Below, in pieces: positions 1 through 5,337 of a stretch of DNA of 5,337 bases (positions are counted from its first letter, which is position 1; every line of letters starts with the position of its first letter). Origin of the DNA: an uncultured Eubacteriales bacterium (GTDB lineage Bacteria; Bacillota; Clostridia; Lachnospirales; Anaerotignaceae); contig CABPCX010000145.1 of assembly GCA_902406135.1 (NCBI GenBank), positions 1 through 5,337 of the forward strand, written 5' to 3'. A model generated the notes under the pieces. The model was not told the origin of the DNA. It saw nothing but the letters and a program-made list of their open reading frames with translations, and did not search any database. The translations under genes were made by a program, and so were the position numbers.

Positions 1-107
1 AATGTTTCTTGGTTTTCAGCCACGCTCTCGGCCGTATTTTTATCGTTTTTTACTGCTGCGCAGCCCGTTAATGCCGCCGCAATCAAAAATAAGACAATCT
101 TTTTCAT
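1..107 (-). CDS. Small lipoprotein, N-terminal part (cut by window edge)
   Basis: Only the first 35 codons are inside the window. The protein starts MKKIVLFLIAAALTGC: two lysines, a hydrophobic stretch (residues 4-13) and a lipobox LTGC with the modifiable cysteine at residue 16. This is a classic signal peptide for lipoprotein signal peptidase, so the mature protein should be lipid-anchored on the outer face of the cytoplasmic membrane. After the cysteine comes a polar, Lys/Asn/Glu-rich linker typical of the tether before a folded domain. The domain lies outside the window, so the function cannot be named. The ATG at 107 is chosen over the ATG at 113 because GGAGGG sits 6 bases before the former and directly abuts the latter. 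The gene begins 44 bases after the recU stop on the same strand, with no terminator or clear promoter between, so it is probably cotranscribed with recU. Confidence 0.8.
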   Translation of the reverse strand, partial: MKKIVLFLIAAALTGCAAVKNDKNTAESVAENQET

Positions 108-113
108 ATACAT

Positions 114-119
114 CCCTCC
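114..119 (-). promoter_or_regulatory. Ribosome binding site that decides the lipoprotein start
   Basis: GGAGGG on the minus strand. Two in-frame ATG codons follow, at 113 and 107, separated by one codon. The first directly abuts the Shine-Dalgarno sequence (0 bases). The second is 6 bases away, matching the 6-8 base spacing of other genes in this window, so the second is preferred. Confidence 0.65.
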
Positions 120-151
120 GTATATGGATATGATTGCCTTATTTTACGAAT

Positions 152-688
152 TTAATAATCTTTTTCAGCCAGATATTCGTTTACCGCCTCAAGATAATTA
201 AGCATTGCCCCGTTTTTAAGGGGTATTTTGTATTTTTCCTCAAAGGCGTCATAGGGTATGGATTTTCTTCCTCCCTTTGCGGCCTTTTCCCAATAATCCT
301 TGAGGGTCTCAAGGGGCAGCAGGTAAAATTCTCCTTCGCCCGTAAAATTTACAAGGAGAAAACTTATTCCTCCCTGTCTGCTGAAATCCTCCATAAACTT
401 TATCTGATGTTCATGTATATTCTGAAGGGGCAGTCTCCTCTGGGCCGCTTCCTTGGCATCAAAACATATGGGTATGCCCTGCACCGCGCCTATGTAGTCT
501 ACGGTACTCTGCTTATCAAAGTAGGCCAGGGTTATGGTGCTGTTTTCCTTATTCATTTCCACAGGAGTTATGGGTGTTGGTATTTTCTGTATGACCGCTA
601 TGCCATGCTGTCTGTAATATTCGTTTGTAAAATTTATGCAGTCCTCAAGCACGCTTCCTCTCAGACCTCTTGTATGCCACGCTCCCAT
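152..688 (-). CDS. recU: Holliday junction resolvase RecU
   Basis: A 178-residue protein of the RecU family, the Bacillota counterpart of RuvC. RecU dimers bind four-way DNA junctions in the cytoplasm and cut them symmetrically during recombination, repair and chromosome segregation. The PD-(D/E)xK-type nuclease core is visible: RG-SVLED near residues 10-16, QSTVDY with Asp64, and FDAKE with Asp77 and Lys79. Downstream are the conserved HEHQ (92-95), GGISFLLVNF, and GGRKSIP (139-145) motifs. Asp77 replaces the Glu I recall at this position in Bacillus RecU, a conservative change. The N-terminus is about 20 residues shorter than in Bacillus, where the protein is about 206 residues. An in-frame ATG at 715 would add nine residues, but GGGAGGTG lies 7 bases before the ATG at 688 and the candidate promoter would start RNA near 713, so 688 is chosen. 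In bacilli recU is followed by a penicillin-binding protein gene; here a lipoprotein gene follows. Confidence 0.93.
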   Translation of the reverse strand: MGAWHTRGLRGSVLEDCINFTNEYYRQHGIAVIQKIPTPITPVEMNKENSTITLAYFDKQSTVDYIGAVQGIPICFDAKEAAQRRLPLQNIHEHQIKFMEDFSRQGGISFLLVNFTGEGEFYLLPLETLKDYWEKAAKGGRKSIPYDAFEEKYKIPLKNGAMLNYLEAVNEYLAEKDY

Positions 689-693
689 TTTTT

Positions 694-701
694 CACCTCC
701 C
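694..701 (-). promoter_or_regulatory. Ribosome binding site of recU, deciding the start
   Basis: GGGAGGTG on the minus strand, with 7 bases between its GGGAGG core and the ATG at 688. It lies inside the nine-codon extension that an upstream ATG at 715 would give. A near-consensus Shine-Dalgarno sequence there argues that the extension is untranslated leader. Confidence 0.75.
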
Positions 702-719
702 GAAAAGTATATCATTTAT

Positions 720-748
720 ATTTTAATATTTTTTATTTACTTTAGCAA
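720..748 (-). promoter_or_regulatory. Candidate sigma-A promoter of recU
   Basis: On the minus strand TTGCTA (743-748, 4 of 6 consensus bases), a 17-base spacer and TAAAAT (720-725, 5 of 6) form a vegetative-type promoter. Predicted initiation near 713 leaves a leader of about 25 bases before the ATG at 688. The region is very AT-rich, so chance matches are possible. Confidence 0.5.
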
Positions 749-755
749 TGCACCC

Positions 756-771
756 TTAAAGTTTTAAAGTT
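756..771. repeat. Perfect tandem 8-bp duplication in the recU-trkA spacer
   Basis: TTAAAGTT occurs twice head to tail with no gap, followed by two more T. It lies between the candidate -35 of recU (743-748) and the candidate -35 of trkA (777-782), where an operator or upstream promoter element could sit. No known regulator is recognised from this sequence. Confidence 0.6.
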
Positions 772-776
772 TTCTA

Positions 777-806
777 TTGCGTACAATCCGTTTTTACTAA
801 TATAAT
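777..806 (+). promoter_or_regulatory. Candidate sigma-A promoter of trkA-trkH
   Basis: TTGCGT (777-782, 3 of 6), an 18-base spacer and a perfect TATAAT (801-806). Predicted initiation near 813 gives a leader of about 56 bases before trkA. That leader is short and shows no folded riboswitch core. The -10 is convincing; the -35 is weak, so an activator may contribute. Confidence 0.5.
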
Positions 807-868
807 AATTATGACAACTATTAATAAACAACAGGCAGACAATTAAACTATTCGAAAGGCTGATTAAT

Positions 869-2239
869 ATGAAAATTATAATCGTAGGGGGAGGAAAAGT
901 CGGCCGGGCTACAGCAAAGCATCTGTCAGGCGAAGGCCATGACATAGTTCTTGTTGACAAAAATTATGACCGTATACAGCATATAAGCGACAGATTAGAT
1001 ATTATGTGCGTCAAAGGAAACTGCCTTAAGTCAGGCGTATTATTATCAGCCGGAGCTTCAAGCGCTGACCTTATAATAGCAACCACATCTTCGGACGAAA
1101 TAAATATGCTCTGCTGTCTTACAGCCAAAAGACTCGGCGTAAAACATACCATAGCCAGAGTCCGAGACCCCGAATACTCGGAGGACCTTACAACTCTGAA
1201 AAAAGAACTGGGACTGGATATGATAATAAATCCCGAGCAGGAGGCTGCCGGAGAAATAGCCAGAATACTCCGTTTTCCCACGGCCATAAACGTGGAAACA
1301 TTTATAAACGGCAAGGTTGAAATAGTATCCTTCCGTATAAAAGACGACGGAATACTTAACGGACAAAGCATATCTTCTGTAATGTCCAAGGTAAAATTAT
1401 CCCTTGTTTTCTGCGCAGTGGTACATAACGGCGAAGTTATAATCCCCGACGGAAACTATGTTGCCCATACCGGAGACCTGTTTTACGTCATCGGACGTCC
1501 CACTGAAATATACAAATTCTTTAAAACCATAAAAAGAGGCACAAGCTCGTCAAAATCGGCACTTATTGTGGGCGGCGGCAGGATTGCATACTATCTGTGC
1601 AGTTTTCTCACAAAGGTCGGCATAAAAGTAAAAATCATTGAAATAGACAAAACCCGCTGTCTTGAGCTCAATGAGCTCCTTGACGACTGCGTCATAATAA
1701 ACGGCGACGGAAGCGATACGGAAATTTTGGACGAAGAAGACATTTCTTCATTCTCATCGGTAGTTACCATAACCGGCAGAGACGAGGAAAATCTTTTTAT
1801 CGCCCTCTATGCCTCAAAAGCCGGTGTGCCTAAGGTTATCGCCAAGTCAAACCGATTAAGCTACGGCGGAATAATAGAATCCCTTGGTGTGGACAGCACC
1901 ATCAGTCCAAAGGACGTTACGGCGGCTCAGATAATAAGATTTGCCAGAGCTTTGAACAACTCCCTTGGCCATAACAATCTCCAGACCCTTTACCGTATAG
2001 TTGACGGCAAGGCTGAAGCCCTTGAATTTATCGTAAACGAAAAGACCCTTTATACGGGCGTGCCCTTTAAGGATATAAAGTTCAAGAAAAATTTCATAGT
2101 GGCTGCCATTGAGAGAAAGGGTGATATAATAATACCCTCAGGAAACGACTGCCTCTATGACGGCGACAGCGTTATAATCGTATGTAAAAACTCAAAAATC
2201 GTAGAGCTCAACAGCGTATTTGAGAATGGAGGGCGATAA
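869..2239 (+). CDS. trkA: Trk-type potassium uptake regulatory subunit TrkA
   Basis: A cytosolic, peripheral protein of 456 residues, close to the usual length of TrkA (about 458). It binds NAD(H) or adenine nucleotides and gates the TrkH pore. It holds two complete RCK units in tandem. Unit 1 is a Rossmann domain (1-130) with GGGKVG at 7-12 and the ribose-binding acidic residue Asp30 after VLV, then an RCK-C domain (about 138-215). Unit 2 is a second Rossmann domain (about 229-350) with GGGRIA at 235-240, Glu258/Asp260, and the typical GDGSD (279-283), then a second RCK-C domain (about 370-450). The last glycine of the GxGxxG motif is alanine in unit 2, so the two nucleotide sites are probably not equivalent. 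A modest AAAGG Shine-Dalgarno sequence lies 9 bases before the ATG. The stop is two bases before trkH, indicating an operon. In many Bacillota RCK-C domains of such proteins bind cyclic di-AMP; whether this one does cannot be read from the sequence. Confidence 0.95.
   Translation: MKIIIVGGGKVGRATAKHLSGEGHDIVLVDKNYDRIQHISDRLDIMCVKGNCLKSGVLLSAGASSADLIIATTSSDEINMLCCLTAKRLGVKHTIARVRDPEYSEDLTTLKKELGLDMIINPEQEAAGEIARILRFPTAINVETFINGKVEIVSFRIKDDGILNGQSISSVMSKVKLSLVFCAVVHNGEVIIPDGNYVAHTGDLFYVIGRPTEIYKFFKTIKRGTSSSKSALIVGGGRIAYYLCSFLTKVGIKVKIIEIDKTRCLELNELLDDCVIINGDGSDTEILDEEDISSFSSVVTITGRDEENLFIALYASKAGVPKVIAKSNRLSYGGIIESLGVDSTISPKDVTAAQIIRFARALNNSLGHNNLQTLYRIVDGKAEALEFIVNEKTLYTGVPFKDIKFKKNFIVAAIERKGDIIIPSGNDCLYDGDSVIIVCKNSKIVELNSVFENGGR
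2228..2233 (+). promoter_or_regulatory. Ribosome binding site of trkH inside the trkA end
   Basis: GGAGGG lies within the last codons of trkA (encoding Asn-Gly-Gly-Arg), 8 bases before the GTG start of trkH. It supports the GTG start. Ribosomes finishing trkA would be placed close to the trkH start, favouring coupled translation and matched subunit amounts. Confidence 0.75.
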
Positions 2240-2241
2240 GT

Positions 2242-3693
2242 GTGAATTACCTTCTTATTCTTAAGCTTATGGGCGTCGTATTTAAGACCGAGGCTCTTCT
2301 TATGATAGTCCCTCTGGTCATATCCTTTATTTATCAAAGCGGAGACGGAATATATTTTATATACACCGCCATACCCCTGTTTATTTTCGGTTACTGTCTT
2401 ACAAAGATAAAACCTAAGTCAACGGTTTTCCGCTCAAAGGAAGGTTTTGCCACCGTAGCCCTTTTGTGGATATATATGTCCGTTTTCGGAGCCATTCCCT
2501 TTTACTTAAGCGGATATTTCAACACATTTATAGACTGCTTTTTTGAGACCGTTTCAGGTTTTACCACAACGGGTTCATCTATACTCACAAATGTAGAAGC
2601 CGTACCCAAAGGGCTTGTTTTCTGGAGAAGTTTTACCCACTGGGTAGGCGGTATGGGAGTACTCGTATTCGTACTGGCCATTATTCCTAATCTTAACGGC
2701 TCGGCGGTCCATCTGCTCAAGGCGGAAAGCCCGGGCCCCGTTACCGGAAAGTTTGTGCCGAAAATAAGAGAGAGCGCAAAAATACTGTATACCATATATT
2801 TTATGATGAGTGTTGTGCAGGTCATACTGCTTCTTGCGTCGGGTCTTTCCCTCTATGACTCCCTTATAACGACCATGGGCTCAGCCGGCACCGGAGGTTT
2901 CTCAAACCTTAACCTCAGTGTGGGCGGATACAACAACGTGGCTGCCGAAGTCATAACCACTGTCTTTATGCTGCTCTTTGGTGTAAACTTCAATATTTAC
3001 TATTACATAACCTCAAAACAGCTGGGCCTTGTAAAGTCAAATGAGGAGCTTAAGCTGTATTTTCTCATTGCCTTTGCGTCAATGCTTCTGATAGCGGGAA
3101 ATATTATGCCCATGTACGGAGGCTCATTTTTAACCGCCCTCAGATATTCGTCATTCCAGGTATCATCCATTATGACGACCACCGGATTTGCTACAACGGA
3201 CTTCCATCTGTGGCCCATGTTCAGTAAGTCCATACTTTTACTGCTTATGATAGTAGGTGCTTCCGCAGGCTCCACCGGCGGAGGAATAAAGGTCTCAAGA
3301 CTTCTCATACTCTTTAAAGCCATACGCAGAGAAATAGGCCTCATAATCCATCCGAGAAGAGTCCAGTCCGTAAAGCTCGAAAACGAAACCCTTGATGACA
3401 GGGTGCTTACAAACGTTCTTGTTTTCCTTTCGGCCTATGCGCTCATAGCCCTTGTCTCAACTTTCCTCATATCCATCGACGGACATGACTTTGAGACTAC
3501 TGCAACGGCGGTGCTTGCCGCCCTGGGCAATATCGGCCCCGGATTCTCATTGGTTGGCCCCATGGGAAATTTCAGCGTTTTCTCAAGCTTCAGCAAACTG
3601 GTTTTGTCCTTCTGTATGCTGGCAGGAAGACTTGAAATATTCCCCATGCTCATTCTCCTTTCTCCCAGAGTATGGAGAAACAAAGCTGTCTGA
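2242..3693 (+). CDS. trkH: Trk-type potassium transporter membrane subunit TrkH
   Basis: An integral membrane protein of 483 residues, the same length as Escherichia coli TrkH. It belongs to the SKT (superfamily of K+ transporters) group, built from four helix-pore loop-helix repeats that form one potassium pathway. The four filter segments are visible: FTTTGSS (107-113), GSAGTGGFSN (213-222), MTTTGFATT (311-319) and LGNIGPGFS (428-436). Each has the single glycine-centred filter typical of this group. Other family marks are HWVGGMG (133-139), the glycine-rich GASAGSTGGGIKVSR (339-353) around the gating loop after the third pore segment, and GRLEIFP (462-468) near the C-terminus. Many hydrophobic segments span the chain and no signal peptide is needed. 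Translation starts at GTG, with GGAGGG 8 bases upstream. The gene is directly downstream of trkA, whose product should form its regulatory ring. The Ktr-type sodium-dependent relative KtrB is the alternative name; the length and the two-unit TrkA favour Trk. Confidence 0.95.
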   Translation: MNYLLILKLMGVVFKTEALLMIVPLVISFIYQSGDGIYFIYTAIPLFIFGYCLTKIKPKSTVFRSKEGFATVALLWIYMSVFGAIPFYLSGYFNTFIDCFFETVSGFTTTGSSILTNVEAVPKGLVFWRSFTHWVGGMGVLVFVLAIIPNLNGSAVHLLKAESPGPVTGKFVPKIRESAKILYTIYFMMSVVQVILLLASGLSLYDSLITTMGSAGTGGFSNLNLSVGGYNNVAAEVITTVFMLLFGVNFNIYYYITSKQLGLVKSNEELKLYFLIAFASMLLIAGNIMPMYGGSFLTALRYSSFQVSSIMTTTGFATTDFHLWPMFSKSILLLLMIVGASAGSTGGGIKVSRLLILFKAIRREIGLIIHPRRVQSVKLENETLDDRVLTNVLVFLSAYALIALVSTFLISIDGHDFETTATAVLAALGNIGPGFSLVGPMGNFSVFSSFSKLVLSFCMLAGRLEIFPMLILLSPRVWRNKAV

Positions 3694-3704
3694 TATAAAT
3701 ATAA

Positions 3705-3741
3705 AAGCCGCAGGATTAAGTATCCGGCGGCTTAATTTTTT
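3705..3741 (+). terminator. Rho-independent terminator between convergent trkH and hydrolase genes
   Basis: The stem pairs 3705-3716 with 3722-3733: 12 positions with one A-G mismatch at 3712/3726 and a five-base loop. It is followed by AA and six T (3736-3741). It starts 12 bases after the trkH stop and should end the trkAH transcript. On the minus strand the same stem is followed by CTTTTATATTTATA, a looser T-rich tail, so it may also serve the hydrolase gene, whose stop is at 3750. Confidence 0.88.
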
Positions 3742-3749
3742 ATTAAGTA

Positions 3750-4742
3750 TTAAATAAGAGTATATCTGTGTACTCCCTCGGAGTCTATGTCACATTTTAC
3801 TGCGCCCTTTGTCATAAGGTAATCCAGATGGGCTATTGTCTCGCCTACGGCAAACCATCTCTGGCTTACGGGAAATTCTTCCCAGTTTCTGCCCCTCATC
3901 TGCCATTTCATATAAGCGGCTATTTCATAGGCCGTTGAGCCCGGTATCATCTTAACAACTTTTTCCGTATCCTTAAGTCTTTCCTCATGGTGGGCAAGGA
4001 GCTGGTCTATTCTGTCATATACGTTTATTCCCTTGGTGTTTCTGTGGGCAGGAAGAGCAGTTACCATCTTGTACTGTCTTATCTTTTTAAGGCTTTCCAG
4101 ATAGTTGCTCAAGGAATCCTTTACTCCAAACCATGCTGTTATATTGGGAGTTATATCAAAAAGCACGTGGTCTCCCAAAAACATAAGGCAGTCCTTTTCA
4201 TAATAAAGGCATGTATTTCCGGGAGTATGGCCGGGTACATAGATGCACTTAAACTCGTAGTCGCCTACCTGTATCTTGTCTCCGTCCTCAAGTTTTACGG
4301 CATCAAAGGGTCCCGCCACCTGAAAGGCTCTGGCGGGATTTTTAGTATGAAGCTCTATTATCTTATCCAGAGGAAATCCGTGGGACAGAAAAGCATTGTC
4401 CGTATCTTCCCAATGGGTGCCCGTAACCGATGTCATAAGATAGTCATAGTCTACCCTGCCCATATATATGGTGGCGTCCTTGGGCATTATGGTAGCCGCA
4501 AGCCCTACATGGTCACTGTGGAGATGGGTAAGATACAAATACGTATTGTTTATGTCTATTTCAAGCTCTCTTAGGCCCTCTCTTATGGCATTTTCACATT
4601 CCGGTCTGTTGAAGCCCGTATCTATTATAAGATTTCTTTTTTCGGTCTTTATTACGAAGCAGTTGAGATTCTGCAGCGGATTGTCCGGAAGGGGAACAAA
4701 TATTTTATAAACATCGGGATTAGAATAAACTTTTTCGTACAC
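3750..4742 (-). CDS. Metallo-beta-lactamase-fold metallohydrolase
   Basis: A cytosolic protein (330 residues from the GTG start; numbering from there) with a complete two-metal site of the metallo-beta-lactamase fold: THLHSDH (His73, His75, Asp77, His78), His172 in PGHTPGN, Asp191 in LGDH, and His233 in PAHR. This pattern matches glyoxalase II and LACTB2-like hydrolases and favours zinc. Residues from about 248 (HHEERL) to the end form a helical region with TAYEIAAYMKW, AHLDYL and GAVK, resembling the winged-helix-like tail of LACTB2-type proteins. The substrate is unknown: thioester, lactone or nucleic acid hydrolysis are all possible for this fold. No signal peptide is seen. An ATG at 4748 would add two residues, but GGAGG is only 1 base from it and 7 bases from the GTG at 4742, so GTG is chosen. 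The gene converges on trkH and diverges from msrA, so it is probably transcribed alone. Confidence 0.88.
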   Translation of the reverse strand: MYEKVYSNPDVYKIFVPLPDNPLQNLNCFVIKTEKRNLIIDTGFNRPECENAIREGLRELEIDINNTYLYLTHLHSDHVGLAATIMPKDATIYMGRVDYDYLMTSVTGTHWEDTDNAFLSHGFPLDKIIELHTKNPARAFQVAGPFDAVKLEDGDKIQVGDYEFKCIYVPGHTPGNTCLYYEKDCLMFLGDHVLFDITPNITAWFGVKDSLSNYLESLKKIRQYKMVTALPAHRNTKGINVYDRIDQLLAHHEERLKDTEKVVKMIPGSTAYEIAAYMKWQMRGRNWEEFPVSQRWFAVGETIAHLDYLMTKGAVKCDIDSEGVHRYTLI

Positions 4743-4748
4743 GGTCAT

Positions 4749-4754
4749 ACCTCC
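4749..4754 (-). promoter_or_regulatory. Ribosome binding site of the hydrolase, deciding the start
   Basis: GGAGGT on the minus strand runs straight into ATGACCGTG. The GGAGG core is 1 base from the ATG and 7 bases from the in-frame GTG. Other genes here have 6-8 bases, so the GTG is the likelier start; no other Shine-Dalgarno sequence upstream would serve the ATG. Confidence 0.65.
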
Positions 4755-4778
4755 AATCTGTAATTGTGTATTAAGATA

Positions 4779-4807
4779 ATTGTAACTTATTTAACTTTTA
4801 TCTGCAA
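4779..4807 (-). promoter_or_regulatory. Candidate sigma-A promoter of the hydrolase gene
   Basis: On the minus strand TTGCAG (4802-4807, 3 of 6), a 17-base spacer and TACAAT (4779-4784, 5 of 6). Initiation would fall near 4772, about 30 bases before the GTG start. The surroundings are AT-rich, so this is a reasonable but unproven match. Confidence 0.45.
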
Positions 4808-4836
4808 CAGAGACTTTTTGAGGCTTTATATTTTTA

Positions 4837-4865
4837 TTGAAGGCTGGGCTGATGTATAGTAGAAT
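4837..4865 (+). promoter_or_regulatory. Candidate sigma-A promoter of msrA
   Basis: TTGAAG (4837-4842, 4 of 6), exactly 17 bases, then TAGAAT (4860-4865, 5 of 6). Initiation near 4872 gives a leader of about 41 bases. A perfect TATAAT further down (4874-4879) has no acceptable -35 at the right distance. The -35 is part of an imperfect direct repeat, TTGAGGCT at 4818-4825 and TTGAAGGCT at 4837-4845. Confidence 0.5.
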
Positions 4866-4900
4866 CTCAATTATATAATAATAATCAAAACCCAATAAGC

Positions 4901-4906
4901 GAGGTG
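4901..4906 (+). promoter_or_regulatory. Ribosome binding site of msrA
   Basis: GAGGTG with 6 bases to the ATG at 4913. It places the catalytic cysteine at residue 12, which fits short cytosolic MsrA forms without an N-terminal extension or export signal. Confidence 0.7.
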
Positions 4907-4912
4907 TTATAA

Positions 4913-5337
4913 ATGGCTTTAAAAACAATATATCTTGCCGGCGGCTGTTTCTGGGGACTTCAAAGATATATGGATACCGAGGTAAAGGGCGTCGTATCCA
5001 CCGAAACCGGATATGCCAACGGAAAAACCGATACGGTGACCTACGGAGAAGTATGCAGTCTTAATACGGGATTCAGCGAGACCGTAAAGGTCACATACGA
5101 CACCTCCGTTACAGACCTTGAGACCATACTGAAGGAATATTACTATACTATCGACCCCACATCCATAAACAGGCAGGGTGCAGACATAGGCGACCAGTAC
5201 AGGACTGGCATATACTGGACAGACAAAAACGATGTTCCTATAATAAAAAGCTCTCTGGCAGAACTTCAGAAAAACTACAGACAGAAAATTGCCGTGGAAT
5301 GTGAGCCCCTGAAAAGGTATATAACCGCCGAAGAATA
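4913..5337 (+). CDS. msrA: Peptide methionine-S-sulfoxide reductase MsrA (C-terminus cut off)
   Basis: The first 141 codons and two further bases are present; the gene runs off the right edge. MsrA reduces the S form of methionine sulfoxide in proteins and as free amino acid, repairing oxidative damage in the cytoplasm, normally with thioredoxin as reductant. The catalytic cysteine is Cys12 in GGCFWG, at the very N-terminus. Other family marks are TGYANG (32-37), YGEVC (44-48), Glu56 in TGFSETV, and the substrate-pocket segment INRQGADIGDQYRTGIYW with Asp91 and Tyr96. The window ends at TAEE, where a Tyr-His-Gln segment usually follows. The usual TGHAE is TGFSE here, so His is replaced by Phe. 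The resolving cysteines, and a possible fused MsrB domain (common in this phylum), lie beyond the edge. GAGGTG at 4901-4906, 6 bases before the ATG, supports the start. Confidence 0.95.
   Translation, partial: MALKTIYLAGGCFWGLQRYMDTEVKGVVSTETGYANGKTDTVTYGEVCSLNTGFSETVKVTYDTSVTDLETILKEYYYTIDPTSINRQGADIGDQYRTGIYWTDKNDVPIIKSSLAELQKNYRQKIAVECEPLKRYITAEE

Noticed and set aside
134..745. A 203-codon open frame on the plus strand opposite recU
   Set aside because: It lies antisense to a clearly conserved RecU protein, has a composition full of aromatic residues and cysteine typical of shadow frames, and shows no recognisable motif.
807..868. Possible cyclic di-AMP (ydaO-type) riboswitch before a potassium transporter operon
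   Set aside because: Such riboswitches often precede potassium transporter genes, but the leader from the candidate start to the ATG is only about 56 bases. No extended stems are seen, so there is no room or structure for that RNA.
964..1389. A 141-codon open frame on the minus strand inside trkA
   Set aside because: It is fully contained within the conserved first RCK unit of TrkA and has the composition of a reverse-strand shadow.
1664..1678. Two GAGCTC palindromes three bases apart in trkA
   Set aside because: They encode Glu-Leu-Asn-Glu-Leu within a helix of TrkA, so codon content explains the pattern; no regulatory position is evident.
2242..3693. Several TTTACC/TTGG and glycine-rich repeats along trkH that could suggest internal duplication
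   Set aside because: The recurrent TTG/TGG segments are the four pore-loop filters expected in every TrkH protein from its ancient four-fold repeat, not a recent duplication.
3987..4574. A 195-codon open frame on the plus strand opposite the hydrolase
   Set aside because: It is antisense to a protein with a complete metal-binding motif set, has no ribosome binding site of note and no family resemblance; it is best read as a shadow of the minus-strand gene.

Overview
The window looks like a chromosomal segment of a low-to-moderate GC member of the Bacillota, most likely a clostridial anaerobe. The evidence is a RecU-type Holliday junction resolvase (characteristic of Bacillota and relatives), strong GGAGG ribosome binding sites, AT-rich spacers, and heavy use of ATA (Ile) and CTT (Leu) codons. 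The genus cannot be fixed from the sequence alone. All genes look like ordinary, intact chromosomal genes with similar codon use. There are no insertion sequences, tRNA or rRNA genes, CRISPR arrays or phage genes.

Layout from left to right: (1) minus strand 1-107, the first 35 codons of a small lipoprotein cut by the window edge. (2) Minus strand 152-688, recU, which reads toward the lipoprotein gene and probably shares its transcript. (3) A 180-base divergent spacer (689-868) with a candidate promoter for recU and one for trkA, and a perfect 8-bp tandem duplication between them. (4) Plus strand 869-2239 trkA and 2242-3693 trkH, two bases apart, encoding the regulatory and membrane subunits of a Trk/Ktr-type potassium transporter. 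(5) A 56-base convergent spacer holding a hairpin terminator. (6) Minus strand 3750-4742, a metallo-beta-lactamase-fold hydrolase with a C-terminal helical or winged-helix-like region. (7) A second divergent spacer of about 165 bases with candidate promoters for the hydrolase and for msrA. (8) Plus strand 4913 to the end, the first 141 codons of msrA, peptide methionine-S-sulfoxide reductase, cut by the right edge.

TrkA and TrkH form one functional unit: TrkH is the four-fold pore protein and TrkA the cytosolic nucleotide-binding ring that gates it. The other genes (recombination, hydrolase, methionine repair, lipoprotein) show no evident functional link to it or to each other. I looked for an undescribed system and do not see one. 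What merits a second look is smaller: a start codon where Shine-Dalgarno spacing contradicts the upstream ATG, repeats overlapping or flanking promoters, and a few residue substitutions in conserved motifs.
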